A stretch of DNA of 64,000 bases, taken from contig JAMPIV010008530.1 in NCBI GenBank assembly GCA_024509875.1, positions 310,001-374,000 of the forward strand, in the 5' to 3' direction. The notes beneath the pieces were generated by a model. The model was not told the origin of the DNA. It searched no databases and saw only the letters and a program-made list of their open reading frames with translations. Source of the DNA: Oreohelix idahoensis. Lineage: Eukaryota; Mollusca; Gastropoda; Stylommatophora; Oreohelicidae. Shown in pieces: positions 54,714-64,000 of the stretch. Within the stretch, counting starts at the first letter, position 1. The number at the start of each line of letters is the position of its first letter. The position numbers and the translations under genes are program-made.

Positions 54714-56651
54714 TTGTCAAACGAAACCCGTAGATTTCTGGATGAACAAGGAGCGGTAAAGCTAGCAGATATTTTAAGTAAGTCTGAGCGTTACGTAAAT
54801 GCGTTAGCCGAGCTGCCAGGCTCAAAACGCACACCGACAGATGAGCCTTCTCGAAAAAATAATCTAGAGCAGTTTTCCCATTCTTCTCATCACCAAAACC
54901 AAAGAGAAACTTTATCCCAAAATCCTCCTCATGAAAAATCGAAATTCTACAAAAACATGTACCCCACCAACAACCATGATCAGTACAACCGCCCTGCACG
55001 GCAACGCAGCCAGAAAGGGCAAGAAAAAGGGAAAACCCCTGCGCAAGGGACATCTGATCAGGGCAAACATACCGGTCTTAACCGCATCGGATGCTTGCAG
55101 ACAGACTCGCAAAGAAGTAGTAATGTCAGTGATTTTCCAAATGAGGGTGAGAGGCCTTCAACGCGAGGAACAGTTATTTTGAACGGGACTTCAACTTATT
55201 GTTTGTTTGATACAGGTTTGAGTTTTGACTGTATTGTCGCAAGGCATTTGGTCAAACCTGGTCAAGAGACAGAAGAAACCGTCAAATTATGTGAAGTTTT
55301 GAAAGGTGATGCACCCATAACGCTTCCCATCGCACTGGTGGAGATAAACTCTGATTTCGTCAGAGGTGTTATCAAAGCGGCTATAATGGATGATCCGATC
55401 TACTCAGTCATACTTGGTTGTAGATATGTGTTTGTAGGGAGACCGAAAGAGCCGATTGTGGCAACAGTAACCACAAGAGGGCAAACCAAGAAGGAACGGG
55501 AGCCTGCGCCTAACATGTTACCTATGGAACTTAAAGAGGCGCAACAAAAGGACCCTACCTTGGAGCCCTGCTTTAGGAAACTGCCCATGGCCAAGGATCC
55601 CAGACACAACGCAGACATATTTTCTAAGGATGGAGTGCTGTATCGAAGAACGGGCGACCCTGAACAGGGACATAACCAGCTCCTAGCACCGACGCGGTAC
55701 AGAGACCAAATTTTAGAAATGGGGCACTCTCTTCCCTTTAGCGGACATATGGGACAAAACGCCACTATTCAGCGAATATCAACTCACTATTGGTGGCCAG
55801 GAATGAACACTGATATTATCAGATATGTGAAATTCTGCGCCAAGTGCCAACGTGTAGCACCCAAGCATTTGACACCCCCATTTCCCATGGGAGAAATTCC
55901 AACAGTGGGGACACCATTTGAACGGGTTGTAGTCGACATTATAGGACCCCTAGAAAGGACTAAAAGAAGGAACAGGTTTATCCTGACCTTAGTCGACACA
56001 TGCACTATGTGGGCCGAAGCTATATCGCTAACATGCACTGATTCCAAGCATGTCGCAGAAGCCCTAGTGCAGATTTTTACACGGTTGAGATTCCCTCAAC
56101 AAGTTTTGACGGATAACGGATCCCAATACCGTAGCCTGTTAATGGAGGAGATCTTTAAGATCTTGAGGGACAAGCACACCTACGCCAGCCCCTATAATCC
56201 GGCCGGAAGTGAGTTAGTAGATCGTCTCAACGGAAGCCTCATCATGATGTTACGTAAGCTGGGACAAGAGGAACCTGAAGATTGGTACCTTTTTATTCCC
56301 GCAGCCTTTTTCGCCTACAGTGAAGTCCCACAGGCATCTACAGGTTTACCACCAGCTACACTCTTATTCGGCAGACCTATTAAGGGCCCGCTTGAAGCCT
56401 TACTCCGGTCACTAACAGACCATAAGGCTGATGAGATGGTCGTCTCAGCAAGTAAATATGTATCGGAACTTAAGGAAAGGTTACAACTAGGATGGGATCT
56501 AGCAACAAAAAACCTTAAGCGAGCACGCGTGAAGCACGCTAAACGATGGAAAGGAAAAAGTCTATCATATAAATCTGTTAAAGAAATATTTGGAAAGACC
56601 GGTGCCATCTCCCGAACATCTCTTGGCGGTCGCTATAGCAACCGAAGATGA
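54714..56651 (+). pseudogene. Element 2 gag tail, protease and integrase
   Basis: The first 150 residues are the C-terminal part of Gag; a proper CCHC knuckle is not recognisable (only one Cys, C127). Protease: CLFDTGLSFDCIV (DTG at 166-168) and YSVILGCRYVF. Integrase follows in the same frame: H2C2 domain (GHSLPFSGHMG, FCAKCQR), VVVDIIGPL and LTDNGSQY. The third catalytic position reads SELVDRLNG, with Asp where element 1 has Glu (VERFNG). The GPF/Y module found in element 1 is missing through a deletion near 56560. The continuous protease-integrase frame shows the ancestral junction that element 1 has lost. Confidence 0.9.
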
Positions 56652-56763
56652 GGAAGATGACGATAGTTGCATGGAATATCCACTGCAATAAACGGAATCA
56701 TTCAAAGATGTTAAATTCGGCGACACTCTCTCAGAAGCACAACAGACAGAAACGAAGGCGTTA

Positions 56764-57987
56764 TTGAAACAGTACTCGATAGTCTTAACGGACATACCTG
56801 GTCAAACGCATCTCGCAGAGTACGATATGAAGCTGACAAACGAGACACCTGTGCGAACCAGAGTTTACCCGATTCCGTATGCGAAAGCAGACACGTTACG
56901 CGGAGTGATAGACAAACTACGTCAAGCTGGAATTATTAGCGAGTCTAAATCGCCCTATAGCTCGAGCGTCGTACTGTTGCAGAAACCTAATAAGGAAGTT
57001 CGGCTGTGTATTGACTACCGTTTACTTAACACAGTAACGGAATTCCAGCCTGAGCCCCTGCAAAACGCTTCTGAACTGTTCACCAAGCTTAGCAAGGCAA
57101 GAATTTTCTCCAATATTGACCTGAATAAAGGTTATTACCAAATACCAGTCAAGGAGGAAATAAAACCCCTGCTAGCTTTTAGCACCAGTGAGGGACACTA
57201 TACTTTCAACGTTATGCCTTTCGGTTTACACAACGCACCAGGAGTCTTCACCAAAATGAGGAGAAAGCTTTCAGAACCCTTGCAAAATCCACATATTCAC
57301 AATTTCATGGACGATATACTGATCGCAACGGACAACTACGAAGAACATATTGCTACGGTCGCTATGCTCCTCATGAGACTAAAGGAAGCTGGCCTTACCG
57401 CCCGTCCTAGCAAATGTTTAATCGGCTTTGAAAAGTTTGACTTTCTGGGGCATACCATTTCTCAAGGGTGTATGTGGCCAGTTGCCAAATACGTAGAGAA
57501 AATACGTGCAGCAAAGAGGCCTAAAACAAAGAGAGACACACGTTCGTTCCCAACACTGTGTGCGTACTACCAAAAGTTCATTAAAAACTTCAATAGCCTG
57601 ACAGCACCTCTTACTGACCTCACTAAGAAGGGAAAATATGAAAATGTTATTTGGAAGGGAGAGTGTGAACACGCTTCGTCACTCTCAAAGGAACAACTGT
57701 CCAAATACCCAATTCTAAGGTTACTTGACCTTAAGAAACCTTTCATTTTGCGTGTAGATGCCCCCAGACAGGGAATCGGGTCAACACTGCTTCAGGCAGA
57801 TGACAATAATCCGAACCTGTTATTCTCAGTTGCATACGGCAGCCGCAAACTGAATACAGCAGAAAGGAGTTATTTGACCATGGAGAGGGAATATTTAGCA
57901 CTCGTGAATGGAATCAGGAGACATCATGAATATCTATTTGGCGTTTCTTTAACAGTGCAAACGGACCATCTCCATTGGCATTCCTAG
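56764..57987 (+). pseudogene. pol: Element 2 reverse transcriptase-RNase H
   Basis: RT blocks SPYSSSVVLLQKPNKEVRLC, IDYRLLNTVTE, MPFGLHNAPGVF and the intact FMDDILIA. The RNase H start RVDAPRQGIG replaces the usual TDAS, and LTMEREYLALVNGI carries the second acidic residue. A frameshift at QTDH (about 57965) moves the end to the next frame. Upstream, a gap of ~110 bp separates it from the integrase frame. Confidence 0.9.
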
Positions 57988-58187
57988 GAGCCAATAAGGA
58001 ATTTAACGCGAAGATTATGCGTTGGGCTCTGCTGCTAAGCGTGTACTCGTTCAAAGTACAATACATACCAGGAAAAGAAAATGTAGGAGCGGATTTTATG
58101 AGTCGAAATTGGAGCATGGAGAAGAGGATGAAATTGAAGATAGCAATCACTCGGAAGTTACGGATGACAGTAGTTCTATTTCCATAA
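57975..58187 (+). pseudogene. Element 2 RNase H C-terminus
   Basis: MRWALLLSVYSFKVQYIPGK then ENVGADFMSRN, the typical Gypsy RNase H end (element 1: GKTNLGADFLSRH). Confidence 0.85.
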
Positions 58188-58229
58188 ATGAAACATGAAA
58201 GGGTTTCATATCTTCAAGCCCGGACGAAC

Positions 58230-61092
58230 TGTGACGATTAATGTAAATATAGCTACAGAAATCCGACCACCTTTGCTTCCTCAGTTAGTGTTTATGTTTT
58301 GCAAAGGCAAAACTACGCAATTCGCTGTCTGTTGACTCACTTTTGAAGCCACGCCTATATTTCGTATCTTACATGTGCTAATGAACGTTTACAAACTTTC
58401 GCACCCGGCAGTCAACAAGGGGAGAGAACCTGGTTTGTTCACCTGAGTTCTCACGCCAGCGAATCTGTCAATCATCGGATAGTGACAGAACAGTACGTGG
58501 GGAAAAAACAGACCTCGGTAGCAAATATAAGGGCGATAATAATACTTCCCGACCACCTTTGATGTCCGTGCATTTTCAGGGGACGTGAAGCTTTGATCTG
58601 GGGAAACGGACGGAAATCTAAAATGTGCCCGTTCGCACGGCCCATGTCTTTTGATGTCGTTCGGCATCGCTAGTAGAACGAACAGTAAAATCCTTTATCT
58701 CTGAAACGAAGCTCATTAATTTCCCCTGCTATGCCGAAGGTGTGAATTGTCACATCCTTTAGAGATAATTACCCAAAATCTGTATATATACTGCGTTCTC
58801 TCCAAGTCAGTTATCAAGTTTCAGTAAATTTTGGATAATCTAAACGCGAAGCTAGAACCTATGTAAAATAGTGCGTTAATAGCCTTCGTGGGGATTATTC
58901 TGTTTTCTGGTAATAAAATAAGTTGTGCCTAAGTGTTAAATGTGATAAAGTTTTACCATTTTATTCACTGTAATTCTTTAGCGTTAAGACTAGTGAAATA
59001 GCAAACGCGTAGATATTTTCTTACCAGTTGTTCAGTAATGTAAAATCCATCAACCATTTGTTTACACCAGAAGATACGGTTTAGCTGACTGAAGTATAAT
59101 GCTATGAGTGACGGATAAAGTGACAGAGTAGAATGCGCATTATATTTCATTTTGTGTAATTTTTTAAATGACTAGTGTTAATATCATGTGTCAACACGAT
59201 AGACGCCGACAAGCAACTTGCTAGAAATGACAGGCGATATTTGTTAAGGGCGCGTATTTATAATTAAATTATAACTGACATTGGGCGCTGATTGTTTTAC
59301 CGGATCGGGGGGGGTGGAGGTGGCGTGCCTAAAACCAAACCCGTACTAGCTAAGCGAAGCGCGATAAGATATGCTAAGACACCGTGTGCTTTTTAATTCA
59401 ATTAGGTGACGGAGAGGATAAGAGATCATACTCTCACGCTTGATAGCATAGAATATTGTCATTTTGGTTAAATGTTTTGTTTTCTTCCTACTACAGTGCT
59501 TGATCAAAACCAGCGGCTAGTGGTTTTTCTATTGTGGTCCTTTTCTCAGTTACTAAAGAAGTAATAGTTTTCATTTCCTTGGCGTTCGTCCCCAGTACAG
59601 GTGTGAACAGGAATTACCAAGGCAACAAACTATCATTTTAACTGTAAATTTGAATTAACTGGACTTACCAAATACCCAGATTGTTTTTTCATGCAATTTT
59701 ATCAGCCCGCTGTGGCAATATACATAACATTTTTCCCGACTTCTGACAGTCGTTTTCCCAAGTGGATTTTATCCAGGAGAATACACTGTTTCATAATCGG
59801 CACTCAACCCAGAGAAAGCCGATAGGATTTACCATCAACATCTTAATTAACAGTTTTTAGCAACCAGAGTTTTTCGGTAGCTATTGGAAGTACTGACTAC
59901 TGTCTACTGTGAACACAAGATCGCGGGTTTTTTTTTTTTTTTGCTGCATGAACTATCTGACGTGACATTTCATATCCAAGAATCGGGACCTAAAGATGCA
60001 GCAATAGAGAATGCAGTCAGCGACCCATAGCTTGACTGCTTGCGTCAGGGTCAGCGAACCAGAGCTGACCAAGACCCTACTCCACCTCCATGTGGTGGTC
60101 CTGGAAACAGGCTGCTTCACTGCAGTCTAGCTGAGAGAGTAGGGATCGAAGAGGGAAGGAAAACCCAGTCCCCAAAAAATGCCTCGCTGAAGTCGGATGT
60201 GTCGGCCGAAAGGCGCAGATATCGCAGCTCCTGCGTAAACAGACACAACGCAACCAACGTTCTTTTCAGGACGAACGAGGAGGAAGAAGAAGATATCCAA
60301 GAATCAACCACCAAATTAGGCGTCCCCTTTATAAACATTAATTATTAGTGGAGGGACTGGGGCTCAATTCAGAGGATAGAACTACTGGATCATGATACAT
60401 GTGCATGGATGTTTACGTTCAAGAGATTGTTACACCAAGTTTAGGTAAGGCGTGATTGATGTGGCCACGAATGACAGAGTGAGAGTGAATATTTTCCAGT
60501 TACGGAAACTGTACCATTCTTTATTTTCCTTTGCAAATACTTGTGTATTTTACTGGATAGCTTATATAGGAACTTTGTTCGTTTCTTTACTGTTTATTCT
60601 ATAACCTAGTGTTAATCTTTGACCTTTTGGGTTATTAACTTCTTTTGGGATCTTCTCTCAACAGGGGGGAGGGCACTTATTGGGTTATTTTCCTATGTCT
60701 TTAAACATTATTGTATTGATTTCTATATGTTTGATGTTGTAAAGTTTAAGTGATAATAAACTAAACAAAACTTAATTTAGTGTGTTGGTCAGACCCATAT
60801 CCATTTACGATAGTTTTGACGTTTGTGTGTCTTGTTGTCACATAATTGTGTGTGTGTGATTAGTAAACTTAAAATTATACTTATAGGGAGGTTTGACAGA
60901 TCGTCTTACACTAAAGATAGTCGTATAGATAGGCTGGACTAGAGAAACCACTCAGTCCAGAGACAGATCTTCACCTTAATCTATTCACTCGTGGAATCTA
61001 TTCTAACACCTTTCTTTCTCATATACCCCCACATTCTACTCTACTCAGACGGGACCAAATATCTCTCAAACCTATCTAAAAAATGTACGACA
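58230..61092 (+). repeat. Element 2 3' LTR
   Basis: 2863 bp; longer than the 5' LTR because of a 308-bp insertion plus its duplication at 59985-60305. TATA-like TATATATA at 58783-58790 and AATAAA at 58912-58917. Confidence 0.92.
59985..60292 (+). mobile_element. 308-bp retrosequence inserted in 3' LTR
   Basis: Flanked by the perfect 13-bp duplication ATATCCAAGAATC (59972-59984 and 60293-60305) and ending in a GAGGAAGAAGAAG tail. No tRNA-like head and no RT. The frame AERRRYRSSCVNRHNATNVL is probably the end of a LINE ORF. It is absent from the 5' LTR, so it was inserted after element 2 integrated. Confidence 0.88.
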
Positions 61093-61235
61093 CTCACACA
61101 GCAAGCAGAAGACAGGAGAAAACGTCGAAAGGAACACAGGAAAATAAGCAGATGAGGGCTGTCACCTCAGGGGCGCATTCCTATAGTCAATTATGACTGA
61201 AGGGGCTATTATTATTATAAATATTATTTATTATT
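61093..61235 (+). pseudogene. LINE C-terminal fragment, right half and tail
   Basis: Joins to 48213: CTCACACAGCAAGCAGAAGA, then the tail GCTGTCACCTCAGGGGCGCA and TTATGACTGAAGGGGCT, also seen reversed at 9510-9570 and 42480-42540. Confidence 0.75.
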
Positions 61236-61483
61236 TATACCGCAAAGTAGTGGTTGGAAGGGACCCTTTTCTTTTTATCCGGTTTATCCTTTAAATGCAC
61301 AGTGTGTCTGTGTTAAACGTCATAGAATTTCCCAATTTCTGGACACACAAAAATGAAAGGGGGTACAGCAAACACAGGGAGGTTTGAACAGATGGTCTAG
61401 GATTGGAGGGGGTGTGGGGGGTGGGGGGGTGTGGCTGGCAGCTATTTGTTGTAGGCCTATGCTTTTTGACAGCTGAAGTGTAC
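61236..61483. other. Unique spacer, G-rich near 61410
   Basis: No feature recognised apart from a (TTA)n patch at 61210-61240 and GGGGTGTGGGGGGTGGGGGG. Confidence 0.4.
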
Positions 61484-62215
61484 TGATGATGATGATGACG
61501 ACTATGATGATGATGACTTTGATGATGATGACGACTATGGAGATGATGACGACTATAATGATGATGATGACGACTATGATGATGATGACGACTATGATGA
61601 TGATGACGAATACGATGATGATGATGACGACTATGATGATGATGACGACTATGATGATGATGACGACTATGATGATGATGACGACTATGATGATGATGAC
61701 GACTATGATGATGATGATGACGACTATGATGATGATGATGACGACTATGATGATGATGACGACTATGATGATGACGACGACTATGATGATGATGACGACT
61801 ATGAAGATGATGACGACTATGATGATGATGACGACTATGATGATGACGACGACTATGATGATGATGACGACTATGATGATAATGACGACTATGATGATGA
61901 TGACGACTATGATGATGATGACGACTATGATGATGATGACGACTATGATGATGATGACGACTATGATGATGATGACGACTATGATGATGATGACGACTAT
62001 GATGATGATGACGACTATGATGATGATGATGACGACTATGATGATGATGACGACTATGATGATGATGACGACTATGATGATGATGACGACGACTATGATG
62101 ATGATGACGACTATGATGATGATGACGACTATGATGATGATGACGACTATGATGATGATGATGACGACTATGATGACGAATACGATGATGAATTGAATGA
62201 CGATGAAGATGGTGA
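61484..62215. repeat. 18-bp minisatellite, ~40 copies
   Basis: Unit GATGATGATGACGACTAT with sporadic insertion or loss of one GAT. One frame reads Asp5-Tyr repeats, another Met4-Thr2, and the reverse Ile/Val. The acidic frame lacks an ATG and starts right after a TGA, so coding is not supported. Confidence 0.93.
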
Positions 62216-62309
62216 CGGATGATCTCTGATGATGATGATGACTAGTAATGTTGACGACTGTGGATGATGACAATTTGCCGGATGATGAAGCCGACTATGC
62301 CCACCCCTG

Positions 62310-62575
62310 CCCATGACCCAAGTGGAACAGTATCAAATACGATGGTTTGGCCATATCTGCAAATGGGAGAAGATCGATTACCAAAAACTAATACGGGAAA
62401 CCTCGAGCCTGGGATCCAGACCTCCAGGACGACCCAGAGTTCGCTGGGAAGACAATATTTGAAGGACCGATGACTAGGCTGGAACTAAGCCAGGAGAACG
62501 ACAGCCGATAAGATAGGCATGGCGCTCTCTCTGACAAACCTCTACACCCAGGAACGACTAAGTAAGAGGTAATGA
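62310..62575 (+). mobile_element. RTE LINE 3'-end fragment
   Basis: ATACGATGGTTTGGCCATAT, GGGATCCAGACCTCCAGGAC, GGAACGACTAAGTAAG: matches 30575-30838 with frame-breaking deletions. Confidence 0.85.
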
Positions 62576-62589
62576 TGGAAAGAATGAAA

Positions 62590-62780
62590 CACTTGAACAG
62601 GAGACGAGGAGAAGACATTGGCTTTGGATAAGGCACACATTAAGAAAACTAAATTATATCATTACAAGGCAAGCCTTGTTTAGGAATCCCAGGGCAAGGG
62701 GAACAGAGGAAGACCCGTTAAAAAAAAAACAAAAACAAAAAACACACACACAGAATAGAACTGGAAACAGATATATTAAA
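62590..62780 (+). pseudogene. LINE C-terminal fragment interrupted by A-rich tract
   Basis: Frame RRRRRHWLWIRHTLRKLNYI then TRQALFRNPRARGTEEDPL matches the type at 39396. The next block (ATAGAACTGGAAACAGATAT) follows after an A/CA-rich tract. Confidence 0.6.
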
Positions 62781-63929
62781 AAATATTTAAAAAAAAATTT
62801 TAAACACAGGCTTTTAATGCACTAAACAGGTTTGCTATCATATATTTTATCCATAAGTCTGTAATGAAGTATAAAGCAGAAGTTAATTTCATGTAGAATC
62901 AGTGCCCCAGGCTTTTTGTCAATTTGATGTTACTTTTTATTGAATGCAAGCTATAAACTCCTTGAAACATTTTTTGGTGCTTTTTAGTGCATTAAAAGCT
63001 TGTGTTTAAAATATTTTTTAAATATTTTTTATTTTCTTCTTTTTAGTACGTTTTTTTTTTAAAATTTAAGTCAAATGTAATCGATCCGCTAATGACATTA
63101 TCAGTTTGCGATAAACGAGTCCAGAGCACAGGAGCCGGATTTCATTATTCAGTATATTACACGGAAAGTTAATATTTTTTTTACACTTTTTATTTTTTTT
63201 TTAAACGTTGATAAGAGTTGTAAATTAAATTTTTTTTAAATGTAGTTGTCAGTTGTGTGTATGTCTGTGCACGCGCGTGCAATAGTGTGTGTGTGGAGGG
63301 GGGAGAAGTTTCAATATTTCTCTCAAGAGAGACAACCTTGTTGGAAAGAATACACCTAGATTATTTGCAGTTATCGCCCATTTCACTGATGATACAATTT
63401 AAAAAAAAATTAATATTAATTTTAATTTTATTCATTTCATTATTTTTACGACTGATTATTATATTGTCATGGGGAATACACAACAATGCCAAGTTTAAGA
63501 GCTATTGCTCATCTGGAAGTGATCGAAAAATCGATTGCAAGATTTGAAGGTGACAAGAGAGGGACAAGAGATTGACATACGTTGCAAGTTAAAGAAAAGC
63601 CTGTAAAAATGATAAGCAAGACACGGAAACACCGTAAACGGATGGCACAGGACAAGAAAGCCGTGACTTATTTTGTCGAAGATCTGTGTTGATGGATTGG
63701 CTGTCTTGTTTATGTGTATCGTCTTTTCGTACTTACATATGGTGTTTAGATTTGTAGGTACTTTCAAATAATTTGTTATTTCTATGTATCGTGCATTGTT
63801 CGTCCACGAAGAATGTAGATACCAGTTTTTGGAAATCACAAGCGTGATCTACCATATTCCTTGTTATTAATTTACGTTAGGCAGTCCGGCTAATGTCCAC
63901 TGTCCATCATGTTACGGTGCCTAGCTGGC
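62781..63929. other. AT-rich intergenic sequence
   Basis: Long T and A runs (62790, 63010-63060, 63175-63235, 63400-63460). No coding or RNA feature recognised; a 114-codon minus frame (63495-63839) has no known domain. Confidence 0.45.
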
Positions 63930-64000
63930 AGTGGGGAGCAGCGTTGGCACACTGGTTAATGCACTGGCTTCCTAGCTCGGTGGTCTATGGTTCGATTCCC
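63930..64000 (+). mobile_element. tRNA-derived SINE (family S2), cut by window end
   Basis: GGGGAGCAGCGTTGGCACAC, TGGTTAATGCACTGGC (A box region) and GGTTCGATTCC (B box) at the last bases. Same head as 40311. Confidence 0.75.

Larger units (their letters stand above)
48219..61092 (+). mobile_element. Element 2: older GMR1-like Ty3/Gypsy retrotransposon
   Basis: 12.9 kb between the CTCAC duplications (48214-48218 and 61093-61097). LTRs start TGTGACG and end TACTACA/TACGACA. Internal order is again gag, protease, integrase, then RT-RNase H. The LTRs differ at many positions, the ORFs are frameshifted, and two later insertions sit inside (an element-1-family LTR at 51765 and a 308-bp retrosequence at 59985). 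It is thus clearly older than element 1 and inactive. Confidence 0.93.

Noticed and set aside
61320..62273. 317-codon minus-strand frame that looks like a hydrophobic membrane protein
   Set aside because: Produced by the reverse of the 18-bp GAT/GAC/TAT array; no start context or domain.

Overview
The window looks like a repeat-dense stretch of animal nuclear DNA, most likely lophotrochozoan and plausibly a gastropod mollusc. That assignment is inference from the mix of RTE-type LINEs, tRNA-derived SINEs, a Penelope-like fragment, GMR1-like Ty3/Gypsy elements, abundant minisatellites and one intron-bearing metazoan SAND-domain gene. No bacterial or organellar gene organisation is present. The only convincing host gene is a SAND-domain exon on the minus strand (33291-34286) with a probable promoter near 34.9-35.1 kb. 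Almost everything else is mobile-element DNA, much of it nested.

Layout. 1-3656: foldback element with ~1.05-kb inverted arms around a 23-bp minisatellite (left end lies outside the window). 3.7-10.9 kb: SINEs, an internally deleted RTE derivative, a (CT)n tract, a hAT-like element, a mariner-type MITE and LINE 3' ends. 10.9-15.1 kb: LINE copy A, split by a 2.35-kb solo LTR with a GCTAC duplication. 16160-25818: a complete young Ty3/Gypsy element (element 1) with 2.45-kb LTRs and a GCACG duplication. 25.9-27.6 kb: minisatellite and a GC-rich stretch. 27677-30838: a full-length RTE LINE with a 14-bp duplication. 31.1-32.6 kb: a hAT MITE, a foldback-element fragment and a LINE tail. 33-35.2 kb: the SAND gene. 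36.6-40.3 kb: LINE copy B (unusually A-to-G shifted), a Penelope-like GIY-YIG fragment, a 36-bp minisatellite and one LINE nested in another. 40.3-44.1 kb: SINEs, (TA)n, a 64-bp tandem array, a LINE on the minus strand and a 65-nt C run. 44.1-48 kb: mostly unrecognised, with one gene-like reading frame. 48219-61092: a second, older Ty3/Gypsy element (element 2), inserted in a LINE (CTCAC duplication). It is itself interrupted by an element-1-family LTR in gag and by a 308-bp retrosequence in its 3' LTR. 61-64 kb: an 18-bp acidic-type minisatellite, LINE tails, AT-rich DNA and a SINE running off the window.

The most distinctive biology is the pol order of both Gypsy elements: integrase lies upstream of reverse transcriptase and RNase H, the arrangement described for GMR1-type elements, rather than the usual Gypsy order. 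The LTRs are very long, and the U5 of element 1 carries an antisense reading frame. The nesting gives a relative chronology: LINE, then element 2, then the element-1-family LTR. A second strong signal is the strand-asymmetric A-to-G difference between LINE copies A and B, which resembles RNA editing fixed by retrotransposition.
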